A DNA stretch of 64,000 bases, taken from contig LGRX02029303.1 of the NCBI GenBank assembly GCA_001247695.2, positions 1 to 64,000 of the forward strand, written 5' to 3'. The notes beneath the pieces were generated by a model, which saw only the letters and a program-made list of their open reading frames with translations, had not been told where the DNA came from and made no database searches. A program made the position numbers and the translations under genes. Shown piece after piece: positions 33,278 through 43,706 of this stretch (the first letter of the stretch is position 1; each line of letters begins with the position of its first letter). Source of the stretch: Cymbomonas tetramitiformis. Lineage: Eukaryota > Chlorophyta > Pyramimonadophyceae > Pyramimonadales > Pyramimonadaceae.

Positions 33278-34430
33278 GTCGCCGCTAATAAAAGAAAAAG
33301 AAAAAGAGACACCCTTGGTCGGGGTGTGGGGCTTTGTGAGTCCCCTTGACTCTTTCTTCTTTGTTCCTTAGTCTGGTTCCTTGTCTACTTTTGTTCTATA
33401 TAGTCTGTTTAGGCTTACTGCATATCCTGTCGCTAGGTCGTGTATTTTCCTGAGTAGGTGTAGAGCTTCCTGTTTATCGAATCCCAAATGTTTGGTCAGT
33501 ATTTTCTCCGTGTGTTCGTATATCGTTCCCGTGTTGCCGAATACCATCACGTGTAGCGTTACCTTGTAGCCATATAATTCCAGTAGCTTTACCAGCGGTG
33601 TGTATTTTGTGTACTTCGTCTTTAGTGCTTCCTCCCAACTCATTTCGTCTGTGTATGTTACCTCTATCAGGTGTATGTGGCCCGCTTCCGCCATTGCCTT
33701 TTGGTGTGTGTACCCAGGCTGCTCATTCCCCTTTTCAGTTCCCTCAAGCATTACTATGTCCACGTAGTGTGGTATGGTGTCCTTTCCGTGCTCTGGTGCC
33801 GGTGTGTTTCGTCCGTCCAGTCTGCATTGCCCCCTCGTGAGGAGGAAGTCTTCTATTGGCCTTCCGTTGTTCATTCCTTTCCCTTTTTTCCCCGCATGGG
33901 TTCTTATTACGCATCCTCCTTTCCTACCTTTGCTAATTGCTTTTGCTATCATTTTGGTGGTCTCATCCGACCTGCTTATTACCATGTTCTTTATCTCCCT
34001 CTCTGTGCATCCTCCCAGCACATGGGCTGTGCGTATGAATCCTCCCGCGTTTACTTGTCTGGGCATCCCGCAGCATTTGCATTTTTGCGGCCTTCTCCCT
34101 CCTTGCTGCTTTTTGTATGGTCCTGCTGGTAGTTTGTTCGCCCGGCATCTTAGCAGGACTGTCACGTCATGCTCGTTTAGGTATTCTGTTCCCTTCTTCC
34201 AGTATGCATTGGAGAGCTTATGCATGGCTTTATCACCTTTCAGGTGCTGCATGTATTTTTCTGGCTTTTCTCGTGTTGCTGTCAGTATTTTTTCCATCGA
34301 GGCCCTCCTCCATTCCTTCACTTGGTGTACTTCCTTTTGCGCTGCTTCCTGGTCCTGTACCATTTCCTGGAGTGCTCTCCATTCTTCCTGTGCTTCCTCC
34401 TGTTGTTGGGCCATTTCGTCGCCGCTAATA
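33278..34430 (-). mobile_element. 5'-truncated Dualen-family insertion with 13-bp TSD
   Basis: GTCGCCGCTAATA occurs at 33278-33290 and again at 34418-34430, bracketing 1,127 bp. The minus-strand 3' end is a CTTTTT-type tail (33291-33310) like that of the 9.5-kb Dualen. The coding part matches its C terminus but is clearly diverged, so it belongs to another subfamily. Truncation at the 5' side is typical of incomplete target-primed reverse transcription. Confidence 0.88.
33368..34417 (-). CDS. C-terminal fragment of a Dualen polyprotein: zinc finger and RLE
   Basis: About 350 codons end at TAA 33368-33370. The frame happens to stay open into flanking DNA up to 34573, but the element ends at 34417. 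The zinc finger CKCCG...H-x4-C (C-x2-C-x14-H-x4-C) lies upstream of the RLE region, with RGQCRLDGRN, HYVDIVMLEG, HIHLIEVTYTDEM and KYTKYTPLVKLLELYGYKV. It aligns block by block with the longer element (RGQCRRDGRD, HFVDIVMIKG, IHLIEVAFTWD). Its PD site reads IEDFLL where the other copy has IPDFVL. The fragment lacks APE, RT and RNase H, so it cannot be autonomous. Confidence 0.85.
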   Translation of the reverse strand, partial: EMAQQQEEAQEEWRALQEMVQDQEAAQKEVHQVKEWRRASMEKILTATREKPEKYMQHLKGDKAMHKLSNAYWKKGTEYLNEHDVTVLLRCRANKLPAGPYKKQQGGRRPQKCKCCGMPRQVNAGGFIRTAHVLGGCTEREIKNMVISRSDETTKMIAKAISKGRKGGCVIRTHAGKKGKGMNNGRPIEDFLLTRGQCRLDGRNTPAPEHGKDTIPHYVDIVMLEGTEKGNEQPGYTHQKAMAEAGHIHLIEVTYTDEMSWEEALKTKYTKYTPLVKLLELYGYKVTLHVMVFGNTGTIYEHTEKILTKHLGFDKQEALHLLRKIHDLATGYAVSLNRLYRTKVDKEPD

Positions 34431-34807
34431 CTTCTTAAACTACGGAGGAACAAAGCAGAAGCGATGGAGCCAGGATGAGCAGCAGGATACCAATACCACA
34501 TAGCCCATTCTCCTTGCTCTACCAACAGCGGTAGTACCCCACCCCTCAGTCGGGTAGAAAACCAAATACGCAAGCCGACTCATCAATGAAGCAAATGAAC
34601 ATGTATTTTTGCGGTCGTATAACATATATAAGGAAATACGCGCATGCCCCTCATATTCATACTACTCACTCCAACTGACAAAGGACTAAAACGGTGCTTG
34701 CACAGGATCGCTTCCAGCCACGTGTTGCTTAAAGGACACCAATGATATAACAAAACGCTAAGTTGAGGGAAATGATGGATCCAATTGATGGTTGGCACCT
34801 CACGGAA
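34431..34807. other. Sequence without a recognised gene, 3' flank of the oxygenase gene
   Basis: This is downstream of the oxygenase stop on the minus strand. No confident poly(A) signal was picked out. Confidence 0.35.
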
Positions 34808-35105
34808 TCAGGCGCTCCCACACGGAAACTTCTCAGTCCTTTTCGAGCTGACAATGAAGCCTTGCAGCGTATCTCGTTGGACCTTGTCCTTTACCTTGGG
34901 CACGCCATGCCAACTGTGCCAGCACGGGGCAAATGCCAACACCGAATTGGGGATGAAAGGCGCTCGGAAATCGATCTTCCAGTCAGGGCCCCAATTCATG
35001 TGTTTGGTGCCTGCCTTCTGAAGCTTGCCGCTACGTGACTTCATGATGGCGGTCCCCACTCCACTATGCTTTGCGGTGCCGGGAAGGTAATATAGTGTCG
35101 TCACC
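34808..35105 (-). CDS. 2OG-Fe(II) oxygenase, last exon
   Basis: It begins after the acceptor GTACTTGCAG. The first base completes the Trp codon split from the previous exon. It encodes VTTLYYLPGTAKHSG, FIPNSVLAFAPCWHSWHGV and KVQRDTLQGF, and ends at TGA 34808-34810. Confidence 0.8.
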
Positions 35106-38100
35106 CTGCAAGTACACCGTGCACCACGAAGACCAACCCGCATAATTTCATCTCCACCGAACCATGTGAGCTCCGTCGTGTAATCACAACGGCGTGTCAC
35201 CGGGCATATGCAATGCTGGTCTCGATGCAGGTTTCTTGTTGCGACATGGTTGTACGCCAGCGGTGGCGGCAACGGTGATCAACCATGGACCACCGTGTCA
35301 GTGGTTCAATCCAGGCTTTGTCACCAATGCTCAACCCCCAAAGGGCTGCCGTGCACCTGTATGCACTGACTCAGCATGGCTGGCCACCGTGCAAGGAGGT
35401 CCCCTCGATTCAGTCCACAGAATCAGAAACCTTGAAATCGGACTCAGGCCCCCCAATCCAAGCCGGAGGCTTTGAAACCTAGAACTTGCGAACTGTGCAG
35501 AGGACACTAGTAGCGTGGAAAGGAGAGCTCCTCGTTGGCTAAAGGAAAAGCCCGGAATAGGGCGCACCAACCAAGTGAGCGTGCAGCCGGGCAGTGCAGG
35601 GAGATCCAGGGTGGCCGAGGAGTCCAGCACACTCGAGTCCTGTGAAGGAGGTGCAGGGAGATCCAGGGTGGCCGAGGAGTCCAGCACACTCAAGTCCTGT
35701 GAAGGAGGTGCAGGGAGATCCAGGGTGGCCGAGAGTCCAGCACACTCGAGTCCTGTGAAGGAGGTGCAGGAGATCCAGGGTGGCCGGGGAGTGCAGCAGA
35801 CTCAAGTCCTGTGAAGGAGGTGGATAGAGATCCAGGGTGGCCGGGGAGTGCAGCAGACTCGAGTCCTGTGAAGGAGGTGGATAGAGATCCAGGGTGGCCG
35901 GGGAGTCCAGCACACTCGAGTCCTGTGAAGAAGGTGGATAGAGATCCAGGGTGGCTGGGGAGTCCAGCACACTCGAGTCCTGCGTGGGTGGTGCAGCTCT
36001 ATTTGCGCTTCTATGGCGAAAATCAGGGCTGAGTCGACTGATGTCTATAGCCAGCAAGCGCTTCCTAGAGCCTTCCTAGTTCCTTGAGCTCAGAATGGGG
36101 TGGATTGTCGCTGGGCGGACCACTTGAAGTCAGTGTCTGTATGGGGACCGATGCCGTAGCCTGAGAGATCACGGCTGAGGTCCATACGGTATGAGAAAGT
36201 GATGTTCCAGTCGTCCCCGGTGCGGTTGTACCGCTGCGCGGTGGTAGCGCCGAGGGTCTCGACCCACTGCTGCCCCAACGCCGGGCTCGCGTAGAGGTTC
36301 GTGAAGTCCGCCCAGAATTGCGTGTCTAACACCTGAGCGAGCGCCCGACCGGCCAGTGTCACGCGCACTGCTGTGACACTGCAGCCAATGGCATACTGGA
36401 CACAGCCGTGGTACTGCTCTTGGAGTATCGTGCCGAGTAGCTGCCGACGAGATTATTCACGTGGTGCTGGTCTTCGGAGAATGCAAAGCGCGTTCGCACC
36501 TTTGCAGTAGCGTCGTTGAAGTTTCCAGCACCTGGCTGAATCTTTTCCCCCTTGTTGTTCGTGAGCTTTACCAAATCAAGGTAAGGTTTGCGCGGAGTCA
36601 AAAAATGCAAAACCTTTTCAAAATCTAGATTTTGAGATACGAGCGATTTAAGTTTGTGCTTAAGTATGGCTAAGTATGGGGGGTGACCGAGCGGTATCGA
36701 CCATAACTTTTCATTAACGTGATCAATTTGATACCTGTAGTGCGCAATATGAACAGGGTGCTCTGGGCAACCTATTTATCAAATAAAATATTTTTGAAAA
36801 GTTTTTGCATTTTTGGACTCCGCGCAAACCTTACCTTGAAATACCTGCTCCGCGAGCCGCACCCCAACGTTGGCCCTTGCACCTGTCATGTTGGGGGCGT
36901 TTTTACGCAGGGACAGTTATGCCGGGAACAATGTTTGGGCGCAAGCGTGCGAAACGCAAAAGACGCAGGTGGAGTGAGGAATTAACAGGCATGAGCTCGC
37001 CTTTGTGAAAGGGTTCGCCCAAAGCCGACAGCTGAAGAGGCAGACGTGCGAGCTCGTTCACACCAATCACCTTTTGGGGTGATAACAAAGCCATAGAACG
37101 CAAAAAAGCACTTATCACTTTCCGTCGACCGGTCAACGCACGCACCTCTCTGAAAAAATGCCAGCCGCCTTATGATTTTATTATCGCGATAATTTTTATG
37201 ATAATGAGTGGCAATTTTTTCTTTTGTATGGTATTATTACTGTATTTCTGAGGAGTATTTTGACACGCGTTTCGAGACGAGTAGAGGCTCATCAGTATGG
37301 CAAAATCCGGTCGCAAAAAACAGCCGTCTGATCCGCTTCTTGTGAGCGTGGAAATCCACCTACGACAAGTTGTGAGCTGTGCCACAGCAGCACTACGCAC
37401 GTTGAGTTTGGCGAAAGGGAATTTTACCGCGCTCTCGCAGGGGGCAGCTGGTTCGCAATCCCTCTCTCAGCTTTCCGACTCACAGGTTGTCACAAGAAAT
37501 CTACTCGAAGCTGTACAGCTGCTGGATACGAAGGCGCGCGCCACAGTAACCACAGCAAGGCGCGCTTTAATCTCGAACAAGGAAAGTCATGAATCTGAGT
37601 GCGCAGCGCATCTGGGAACCAAGGATACTAGAAAGGGCCCTAGTGCGAGAACGCTGAGGCGCAAAAATCTTCGGGAATCACGCAGAGTCACACAGTCTGA
37701 TAAAAGAGACACTGAGCCAACAGACGTTCCAACATCTCGCGTGACGAAACCCTCGAAAAAACAGAGCTCAGATATTTTGGTAGAGGCTTGCGCATCTCCA
37801 ACAGACACAGGAGAACCAGTGACACCAGCCGCCACTTCATCCTTTGTGGCCTTAGGACCTTTGTCCACAGGAAGGAAAAGAGCGAAGGGCAGCACTGGTG
37901 ACAAAGGGGATCGCAAGAATCCCAAGGCAAGGAAATCGCTTACATGGAGAAAAGAGACACACAGTAAACGCTCAGAGTCAGTGCCTGCTATGGAGAAGCA
38001 GGCGTCGGGATCCCTGCAGCGTTCGACGTCACTTAGCCCTGAGGGGCGATCCATGTTCTCAGTCTACGACCGATAATTTTGCCACAGTAGAGATACTTAA

Positions 38101-39319
38101 ATCAGACACCTTACTTGCTGTGGAAAGGGCATCGTGGCGAGTCCACTTAACTCGATCCACTGATCAGGCGACTGCTTAACTGGGTGGGGCAACTCCCTCC
38201 TGTAACTGAAGTCAGAGACAGTATGTCGTTTGCGAGACTTCAAGCTTTGCTAATCCTAGGACAATATGGTGCCAAGCAGTGGAGACACTATAATCAGCCA
38301 CAATGTTTACCGTAGACAGAGCATCGCGACAAGCTCACTTCGGAACTCACGCCTTGCCAATCTCAGAACAATATTGTGCCAGCATCTCGATCGCGCCGCT
38401 TTTCCCACGAAGGTTTTTCCAGCGGCTGTATTGTGCTGTATTTGCGGTGAGAGGATCCAGAGGACCCGTGGGACCGCGGGGGACGGCTTACCCATAATCC
38501 TAAGAACCCGATCAGTCGAGGACTGCTTAGGATCCCACATAGCCTAGCCACCACTTGCAAGCCTATTCCTCAAGTGTAGTGCTGACTAAAGCCCCTGTCT
38601 GTTTAAAGTTCCTGCACCGCATTAGAACAATAACCCTGTGCCACTGCGGAGCGGGTAACTGTTTAGCTCTGCCGTCAGCTTCAGGGTTTGGGGCCTCAAC
38701 ACATCTATTCAGACCGAGTTCCTTGCTTTGCAAAAGTGTGCAGCTTGAATAGGAGATAACTTAATAGTGGTAATAGGCTAAAAGGGACGGCGCCCTATAA
38801 AAGCCCACTCAACGTTATAATTGAGTCATTTTTCTTTTTCTTTTTCTAGAACGCAAAAAAGAGAGTGAACAGGTTGGCCAACGCGAGCCCAGCTTCTCAG
38901 CGGCTGTGAGCGCAGATTCTAGTGGGTTGTGAACTTGGCTAAAGTCGCCGACCTCTTGGCTCTGAAGGCCTTGTATGGAGACGCTTTCTGGCTGGCGCGC
39001 CCATCTGGAAGCTTGTCAAGGATGCACGGATAGAAACTCGGGTGGAAAATGTCTAGCAGATCTCTCCCTCCCCATCCACAACCGCCATAATCAAAGTCCC
39101 CACACTGTTGTCATTCAAGCGCCGTCCAAAAGATTGACAGGTTTGAAAAACCGTCACGTGCCAAGATCTACTTAGGCAACACTCAAAGAAGTCAAATCTA
39201 TGGAATTCTTTGTGTTCGCCTTTCCACGCACCGCGAATGAAGACATGTGGGAACGGTTCCATCTCAACCCGCGCGGTCTTCACTTTGTTCAAGGTGTATT
39301 CGAAGAGCTTCGAGTCCAT
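34808..39319 (-). CDS. 2OG-Fe(II) oxygenase gene, four exons
   Basis: Proposed exons: 39319-39232, 36531-36415, 36367-36121, 35105-34808, giving about 249 residues. Phases agree at all joins (1, 1, 2). The protein starts near MEPFPHVFIR, a typical N-terminal strand of this family. It carries the iron-binding HxD in GYGIGPHTDTDFK, then W-VTTLYYLP, PFIPNSVLAFA, the distal His in WHSWHGVPK, and an Arg (VQRDTL) that would hold 2-oxoglutarate. All catalytic residues are present. Such enzymes resemble prolyl-hydroxylase-like proteins of algae, cyanobacteria and phages; the substrate is unknown. Intron 1 (2.7 kb) contains a MITE and a retroposon, and intron 3 a 57-bp tandem array. Confidence 0.75.
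35586..35995. repeat. 57-bp tandem repeat, seven copies, in oxygenase intron 3
   Basis: AGATCCAGGGTGGCC recurs at 35602, 35659, 35716, 35771, 35828, 35885 and 35942. Because 57 is a multiple of three, both strands show long but meaningless open frames. Confidence 0.9.
36121..36367 (-). CDS. 2OG-Fe(II) oxygenase, exon 3 with the HxD motif
   Basis: It encodes RVTLAGRALAQVLDTQFWAD, ALGQQWVETLG, WNITFSYRMDLSRDLSGYG and then GPHTDTDFK. The donor is AAGTG|GTCCGC. The short intron before it (about 47 nt, acceptor TCACAGCAG) is inferred from phase. Confidence 0.78.
36415..36531 (-). CDS. 2OG-Fe(II) oxygenase, exon 2
   Basis: It begins after ATTCAGCCAG and encodes AGNFNDATAKVRTRFAFSED followed by QHHVNNLVG. 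It ends at AGAGCA|GTACCA. Phase 1 matches on both sides. Confidence 0.65.
36576..36839. mobile_element. 264-bp MITE with about 48-bp terminal inverted repeats
   Basis: The left end TCAAGGTAAGGTTTGCGCGG (then AGTC, AAAAATGCAAAA, CTTTTCAAAA) is matched on the opposite strand at the right end, with few differences. The centre has no coding capacity. A target-site duplication is not clear beyond AA. It sits in oxygenase intron 1, just upstream of exon 2. Confidence 0.8.
37094..38861 (+). mobile_element. 1.74-kb non-LTR retroposon with 15-bp TSD and CTTTTT tail
   Basis: TAGAACGCAAAAAAG is present at 37094-37108 and 38847-38861. The bracketed 1,738 bp end in CATTTTTCTTTTTCTTTTTC, the same kind of tail as the Dualen elements here. 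It holds one ORF (37297-38076) but no RT or endonuclease. This suggests a non-autonomous partner mobilised by Dualen-type machinery. Confidence 0.8.
37297..38076 (+). CDS. Basic unrecognised protein of the CTTTTT-tailed retroposon
   Basis: The 259-residue ORF starts at an ATG and ends at TAA. It is Lys/Arg/Ser/Thr-rich. A helical segment near residues 60-95 (NLLEAVQLLDTKARATVTTA) is reminiscent of the alpha-helical part of some retroelement Gag/ORF1 proteins. It is followed by a charged, repetitive C terminus (RTLRRKNLRESRRVTQSDKR, GRKRAKGSTGDKGDRK). No zinc knuckle, RT or nuclease motif was found. A nucleic-acid-binding ORF1-like role is an inference from its basic nature and its place in a retroposon. 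Confidence 0.6.
   Translation: MAKSGRKKQPSDPLLVSVEIHLRQVVSCATAALRTLSLAKGNFTALSQGAAGSQSLSQLSDSQVVTRNLLEAVQLLDTKARATVTTARRALISNKESHESECAAHLGTKDTRKGPSARTLRRKNLRESRRVTQSDKRDTEPTDVPTSRVTKPSKKQSSDILVEACASPTDTGEPVTPAATSSFVALGPLSTGRKRAKGSTGDKGDRKNPKARKSLTWRKETHSKRSESVPAMEKQASGSLQRSTSLSPEGRSMFSVYDR
39232..39319 (-). CDS. 2OG-Fe(II) oxygenase, first coding exon
   Basis: MDSKLFEYTLNKVKTARVEM is followed by EPFPHVFIR. The donor is ATTCGCG|GTGCGT. The frame is open further upstream (to 39439), so an earlier start is possible. Confidence 0.6.
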
Positions 39320-39690
39320 CTTACAGTTCACACGCGCCTCACTGGGACATATTAGGTAGGCCGTCGCACAAAGCACGATCCTAAGAATAGTGTTCCGGAG
39401 CAACATGGAAGTTATTCCTGCAAAGTCGAGTGAAGGCATCTATGGCTTTGAATCTCAACTCTGGCCATCGGCGGTCAGCTCGTCCAACAGCGGTCAGAAA
39501 CTATGAATCGTCTGGCACGATATCCTAATTTAAATATGTCGGCAAATACATCTACCGTAGACTCGAATGCGTGTCACTGTAGAGCATTCCTAAAACGGGT
39601 TGGAGATTGTTGGTTTCTGCCTTGTTTGGATTTTGCAAACCCTATCAGGACCCTACGCCTAGTAGAGCTATGTGTCATACAATGGGTACT
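39320..39690. other. 5' side of the oxygenase gene; no separate gene seen
   Basis: Short open frames only. If the promoter is here I could not recognise its elements. Confidence 0.35.
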
Positions 39691-39865
39691 GTCATGTCAT
39701 GTCATGTCATGTCATGTCATGTCATGTCATGTCATGTCATGTCATGTCATGTCATGTCATGTCATGTCATGTCATGTCATGTCATGTCATATCATATCAT
39801 GTCATGTCATGTCATATCATATCATGTCATGTCATGTCATGTCATGGCATGGCATGTCATGGCAT
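39691..39865. repeat. (GTCAT)n pentanucleotide microsatellite
   Basis: About 35 units of GTCAT run with a few ATCAT and GGCAT variants toward the right end. It is followed by a duplicated TTTGATCCAAATT motif (39888-39911). Confidence 0.95.
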
Positions 39866-39911
39866 GCCATGTCATCCATTTGATCCAAATTGGATCCATT
39901 TGATCCAAATT

Positions 39912-40837
39912 AATATGTTCTTGTAGGCCAAGCTCAAAGCTTCAACTTGCCTTAATCTGTCTGCCCCGGTTGCCCCTGCTGCCTCGACATGCAAAGCGGC
40001 AGGTGCGCCGTTCCTTAAGTTAGGGTGTGCAACAGGGGCACACCACTGAACAACTATTCTAAAGCCCCGACTCCTAGGTTCAAGTCGGGCCGATATTCGT
40101 ACTCTTGAGCTCTCAAGTGCAGGGTTGTTAGTTGCCCCATTGAGATGGCGTGAGACCAGAGGAGAGGTAGGAGAGCAGGCGGAGACCCCGGACGAGCCCT
40201 TGCACATCGCGGAGGTGCTCGTTGAGCCCACCGCCGAGGTACAGATTCGAGATTGTTGGAGCGTAAGGTAGCGCCCATATAAACGTATGTACACTACATG
40301 AACGATATCGCAAATTATGTATCTGCGCGCCAGGGGCTGCGGATGTGCGTCGATATCACACATCACACACACACTAGTCGGGGCACCTTTGCCTTTGTTC
40401 ACCGATAATGCGTGCCTTCACTTTCTTTCTGCCATGCACCTCCGCCTTCCTTCTGAAATAGTGTGCACCTACGTATTTTTTCGACGATAATGCGCACCTC
40501 AGCCTGTCTGCCCATAAGGCTAAGCCCAACTCGTCTGCCCATAACGTAAGCCCAGCACCCGGCTCGTCTGCCCATAAGGCACACCTTCACTTTGCTAGTT
40601 GCCATGCGTGCATTCCTACACAAAAGTGTTTGATGTGCACTATGAATGTCATTTTGTGCACGTCGTTTCACCGTTGACGAGGTGCGCATGTCATTTCACC
40701 GTTGACCACGCGTGCGCTTGGCTCTCAGCTTGGAATGTGATGAGCTTCCATTGCATGCTGTGGCCACAATTCCCTGCATCACCGGATTATGATCATGGAT
40801 GCCACCACATGTAGTGATCATGTTCCTCGAACACATG
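39912..40837. other. Unassigned sequence with a short CGTCTGCCCATAAGGC repeat
   Basis: CGTCTGCCCATAA-type units occur three times at 40507-40580. A hairpin-like CCCGACTCCTAGGTTCAAGT followed by CGGG at 40064-40087 resembles a tRNA T arm, but I found no matching A box. No gene was recognised. Confidence 0.4.
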
Positions 40838-40878
40838 TAAAACCCTAAACCCTAAACCCTAAACCCTAAACCCTAAAT
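40838..40878. repeat. Interstitial (CCCTAAA)n telomere-type tract
   Basis: Five perfect CCCTAAA units (TTTAGGG on the other strand) are set in non-telomeric DNA. This is the plant/green-algal type of telomere repeat, also used by some alveolates. Confidence 0.9.
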
Positions 40879-42470
40879 ATGGAAAAATAGTCCAACGGGC
40901 TGAGTGTGGGGGGGCCGATCGTAGGCGAACTCAAAGCTTATATCGCACAGCCGAGGATTACCTCCATCTCGTGCGGCAGGTGGGCTCCTTTGCCCCCTTC
41001 GATGTTGGTGCAAGGGAGAAGGACACTACGTCGCCGGGTGAACGATTGTAGTTAAACTGTGCCTAATATTTTGGGCACTGTTCATCCTTCTGCAAACTTG
41101 ATTGTCGTATGTGATATTTGCTTGACTAGCTAACCAGGAGGCCATCCATGATGCGGCAAGTGATGTTGCTCAGCAACGCTCAAAATAATTCGAACTTCGA
41201 CCATGATAGCCCCATCCGCACGTCACGCAAGACGCCCACACTGTACATTGCAGCTTTTCGATCGGCCGAGAACACAAATCTGGGAAAGGCCTCATCCATC
41301 TTTGTCAGGAACGCTGATGGTGGTGGGTTGAGGAAGCGGCTCAAACAGGCTCTGGCGCGCGACATTCGCTCCGTGCATCAACGTTCCACTTGCTCCAGGG
41401 AAGGAGTGGAAAACAACTGCACAAGCCCAACAACAAAAAGAGTCCCCGTACAACATGGTGGCACCGGCATCTCCGAGGGCGCAAAACCGGTGTTCCATGT
41501 AGTATTAGAACAAATCGATATTAGCTATGAGATGCTTCCAGGGCCGGTCGTGCATATCATCGGTGCAGCACTTACCACGTCAAGCGAACCGACAATATGA
41601 ACACACCAAGCGAATTCCCGGCTACCTTTAATGCGTTTGAGCTTTGAGCGGTAATGATGTGGGTGCCAGTAGGCGCTACAGAACACTCACAGTGTTAGTG
41701 GGTGTGCATATTGCACACTACTGCAAGTTCGAACTGGAAGGCCAATCGCGGAAAATACCACCCGGTATATAGATATATATATGTAGTAGGGAATGAGGGG
41801 AATCCCAACGATGACCATGGCCCGCATTACCCCCTATATACCCCCCCCAAGAAAAAACAAAAAACGACACCCCAACACGGGAATGGTAGGGTTTCGTGAC
41901 ATTTGCGTTATATACCCTTCCCGAACAGATAATAAACACGTTGACGGTTCCAAATTATGATACATATATTCGGCATTATTTCCCAACGATGGGCAATAGG
42001 TTGTGGATGTGCAATATGCGTCAACCCACCTCAATTTCGATCAACAATAAAATGATTATGTTCTGCATATTTGCTTGGCGCCTTCGTGTGATAAACGGTG
42101 ATAACAGTAACCTGAACTTATTACTATGTTTTATTGATGTATTAAGAATAAACATGATACTACGAATTTTAAGTTAAACATTTAAGAGCACTACTTTCAA
42201 GTGGCATGAATGAGGCTAGCCAGGCCACAGATGCCGGTTGTGTACCAAGTGCTCGAGCAGGGGTCGGGATTTTACCGATGCCGAGAGAGCCTAGCTCACC
42301 GGACTGCCCCCTCACTTTTGCGGACTCCTCAAGGCTCAAGCTTAAACGGCGCCCTCGCGTCGGGTCTGCCCGCTCGTCTTCATCAAACAAGAGATGGAGC
42401 TTGAACGATTTGACAATTTCAAAATTGCCGTTTCGGTTTGCGCATAACATACAAGCTAATTGCGGAATTA
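40879..42470. other. Unassigned sequence left of the gypsy element
   Basis: It contains a 150-codon open frame (41148-41600) and an 89-codon frame (42206-42475), neither with a recognised motif. An A/T-rich stretch follows 41750. The gypsy element is inserted at its right edge. Confidence 0.35.
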
Positions 42471-42475
42471 TTTAA

Positions 42476-42899
42476 TGTGCTAGGAGGACAAGCGCAACAG
42501 ATATAGCAAGCACAGAAAATAAGATAAGCAAAAATAGCTAAGTATAAAATACAGTGGAGTACTTAGTACGGAGTACAGTACTCAGATGACAGATGATGAC
42601 ATATGACAGTCCGAATTACTATAGTAATAGTAGTAGTCGGTGCTCCGGATGGAGCTCCGATAAAGCATATGCTAGAGAGCTTTCGGGCTGAATTCCGAAC
42701 AGACAGTGTTTCCGAGTGGTAAAAAGTATATAGCCGACTGTGCTTGCATATATTGCATAACTTGTTTCCAGTGATTGCCTGGTGTATTAGAAGTAATTTA
42801 GACAGTATCGATTGCATACCTGTTCTAGTGTCTTGCCTTGTTAGGGCTGAGTAATTATAGAGTAGCGAATAGAATAAGTTGAGAGTGTAGACTCCCACA
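42476..42899 (+). repeat. 5' LTR (424 bp)
   Basis: It starts TGTGCTAGGAGG and ends ACTCCCACA, with TG...CA ends. A TATAAAATA box at 42544 and CGATAAAGC at 42657 are candidate promoter and polyadenylation signals. Confidence 0.95.
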
Positions 42900-42903
42900 A
42901 AAT

Positions 42904-42921
42904 GGTACCCAGTTCGCTGGT
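42904..42921 (+). promoter_or_regulatory. Probable tRNA primer-binding site
   Basis: TGGTACCCAGTTCGCTGG lies four bases after the 5' LTR. It starts with TGG, complementary to a tRNA CCA end. The priming tRNA species was not identified. Confidence 0.6.
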
Positions 42922-43180
42922 GCCTGCGGATGCGCTTCCCTCTTGCGTTGTAATTCTGATGTTTTTCCGTTTGATCTTCCTTGTTTGATCGTCGCCCTTG
43001 TCTTGATCTTGCGTTGCGCTTTCCTTTTGGTTGCTTGCGTCTGGAATTGTCGGGCTGCTGGGTGGATGGGATTGCGTGTGGGCTTTCAGGTGCGCTCCGC
43101 ACTTTTGTGTCCTTCTTGAGCGGTGATTTCGCGTCGCGCCAGGTGCGATTGTGCGTGATTGCCTTGCTTGGTTAGCTAGG

Positions 43181-43524
43181 TGCATAAGGAGTGTCAGCCA
43201 CAGTGCGACTCCTCACAGCAGCCGGTGATTTTTGAAACCACTCCAGTTTGCGGACGATTGCACGCCTCTGCGGCGGAAGCGCTGGCCAATTTTTCTAAAA
43301 TTGGTTGGTATATCGTTTGCTTTTTGGAGATTGTTCGGATTTCACCCCCTAGTTGCATAAGGAGTGTCAGCCGCAGTGCGACTCCTCACAGCGCAGCCGG
43401 TGATTTTTGAAACAGCTCCGGTTTGCGGACGATTGCACGCCTCTGCGGCGGAAGCGCTGGCCAATTTTTCTACAATTGGTTGGTATATCGTTTGCTTTTT
43501 GGAGGTTGTTCGAATTTCACTCCC
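43181..43524 (+). repeat. 173-bp direct duplication in the gypsy leader
   Basis: TGCATAAGGAGTGTCAGCC begins copies at 43181 and 43354, and the two are over 90 percent alike by eye. It lies in the untranslated leader before gag. A role in packaging or translation is possible but untested. Confidence 0.9.
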
Positions 43525-43706
43525 TTGTGGCTTGGGCTTGCGAGCGGATTAGTCTTGCGTGCCTTGCGGGAATTGCTGAGCCTGTTGGGCCGGTTTTGGT
43601 GCGAATTCGTTGCGTTTTTCGCTTCAAATTTGTTCCGAATTCCTGTGGTGCGGCTGCTTCTCCTGCCTAGATTGCACGAAGCATACTCGTAACGCATAAT
43701 CTAGAA

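Noticed and set aside
35539..36057. 172-codon minus-strand frame with LDLYPPPSQDSS-like repeats
   Set aside because: The 57-bp array is a multiple of three, so all frames stay open. It is also intron sequence of the oxygenase gene.
39503..39926. CHVMS-repeat open frames
   Set aside because: Direct translation of the (GTCAT)n microsatellite.
40054..40090. Possible tRNA T arm (CTAGGTTCAAGTC)
   Set aside because: No A box or acceptor pairing was found at the right distance.
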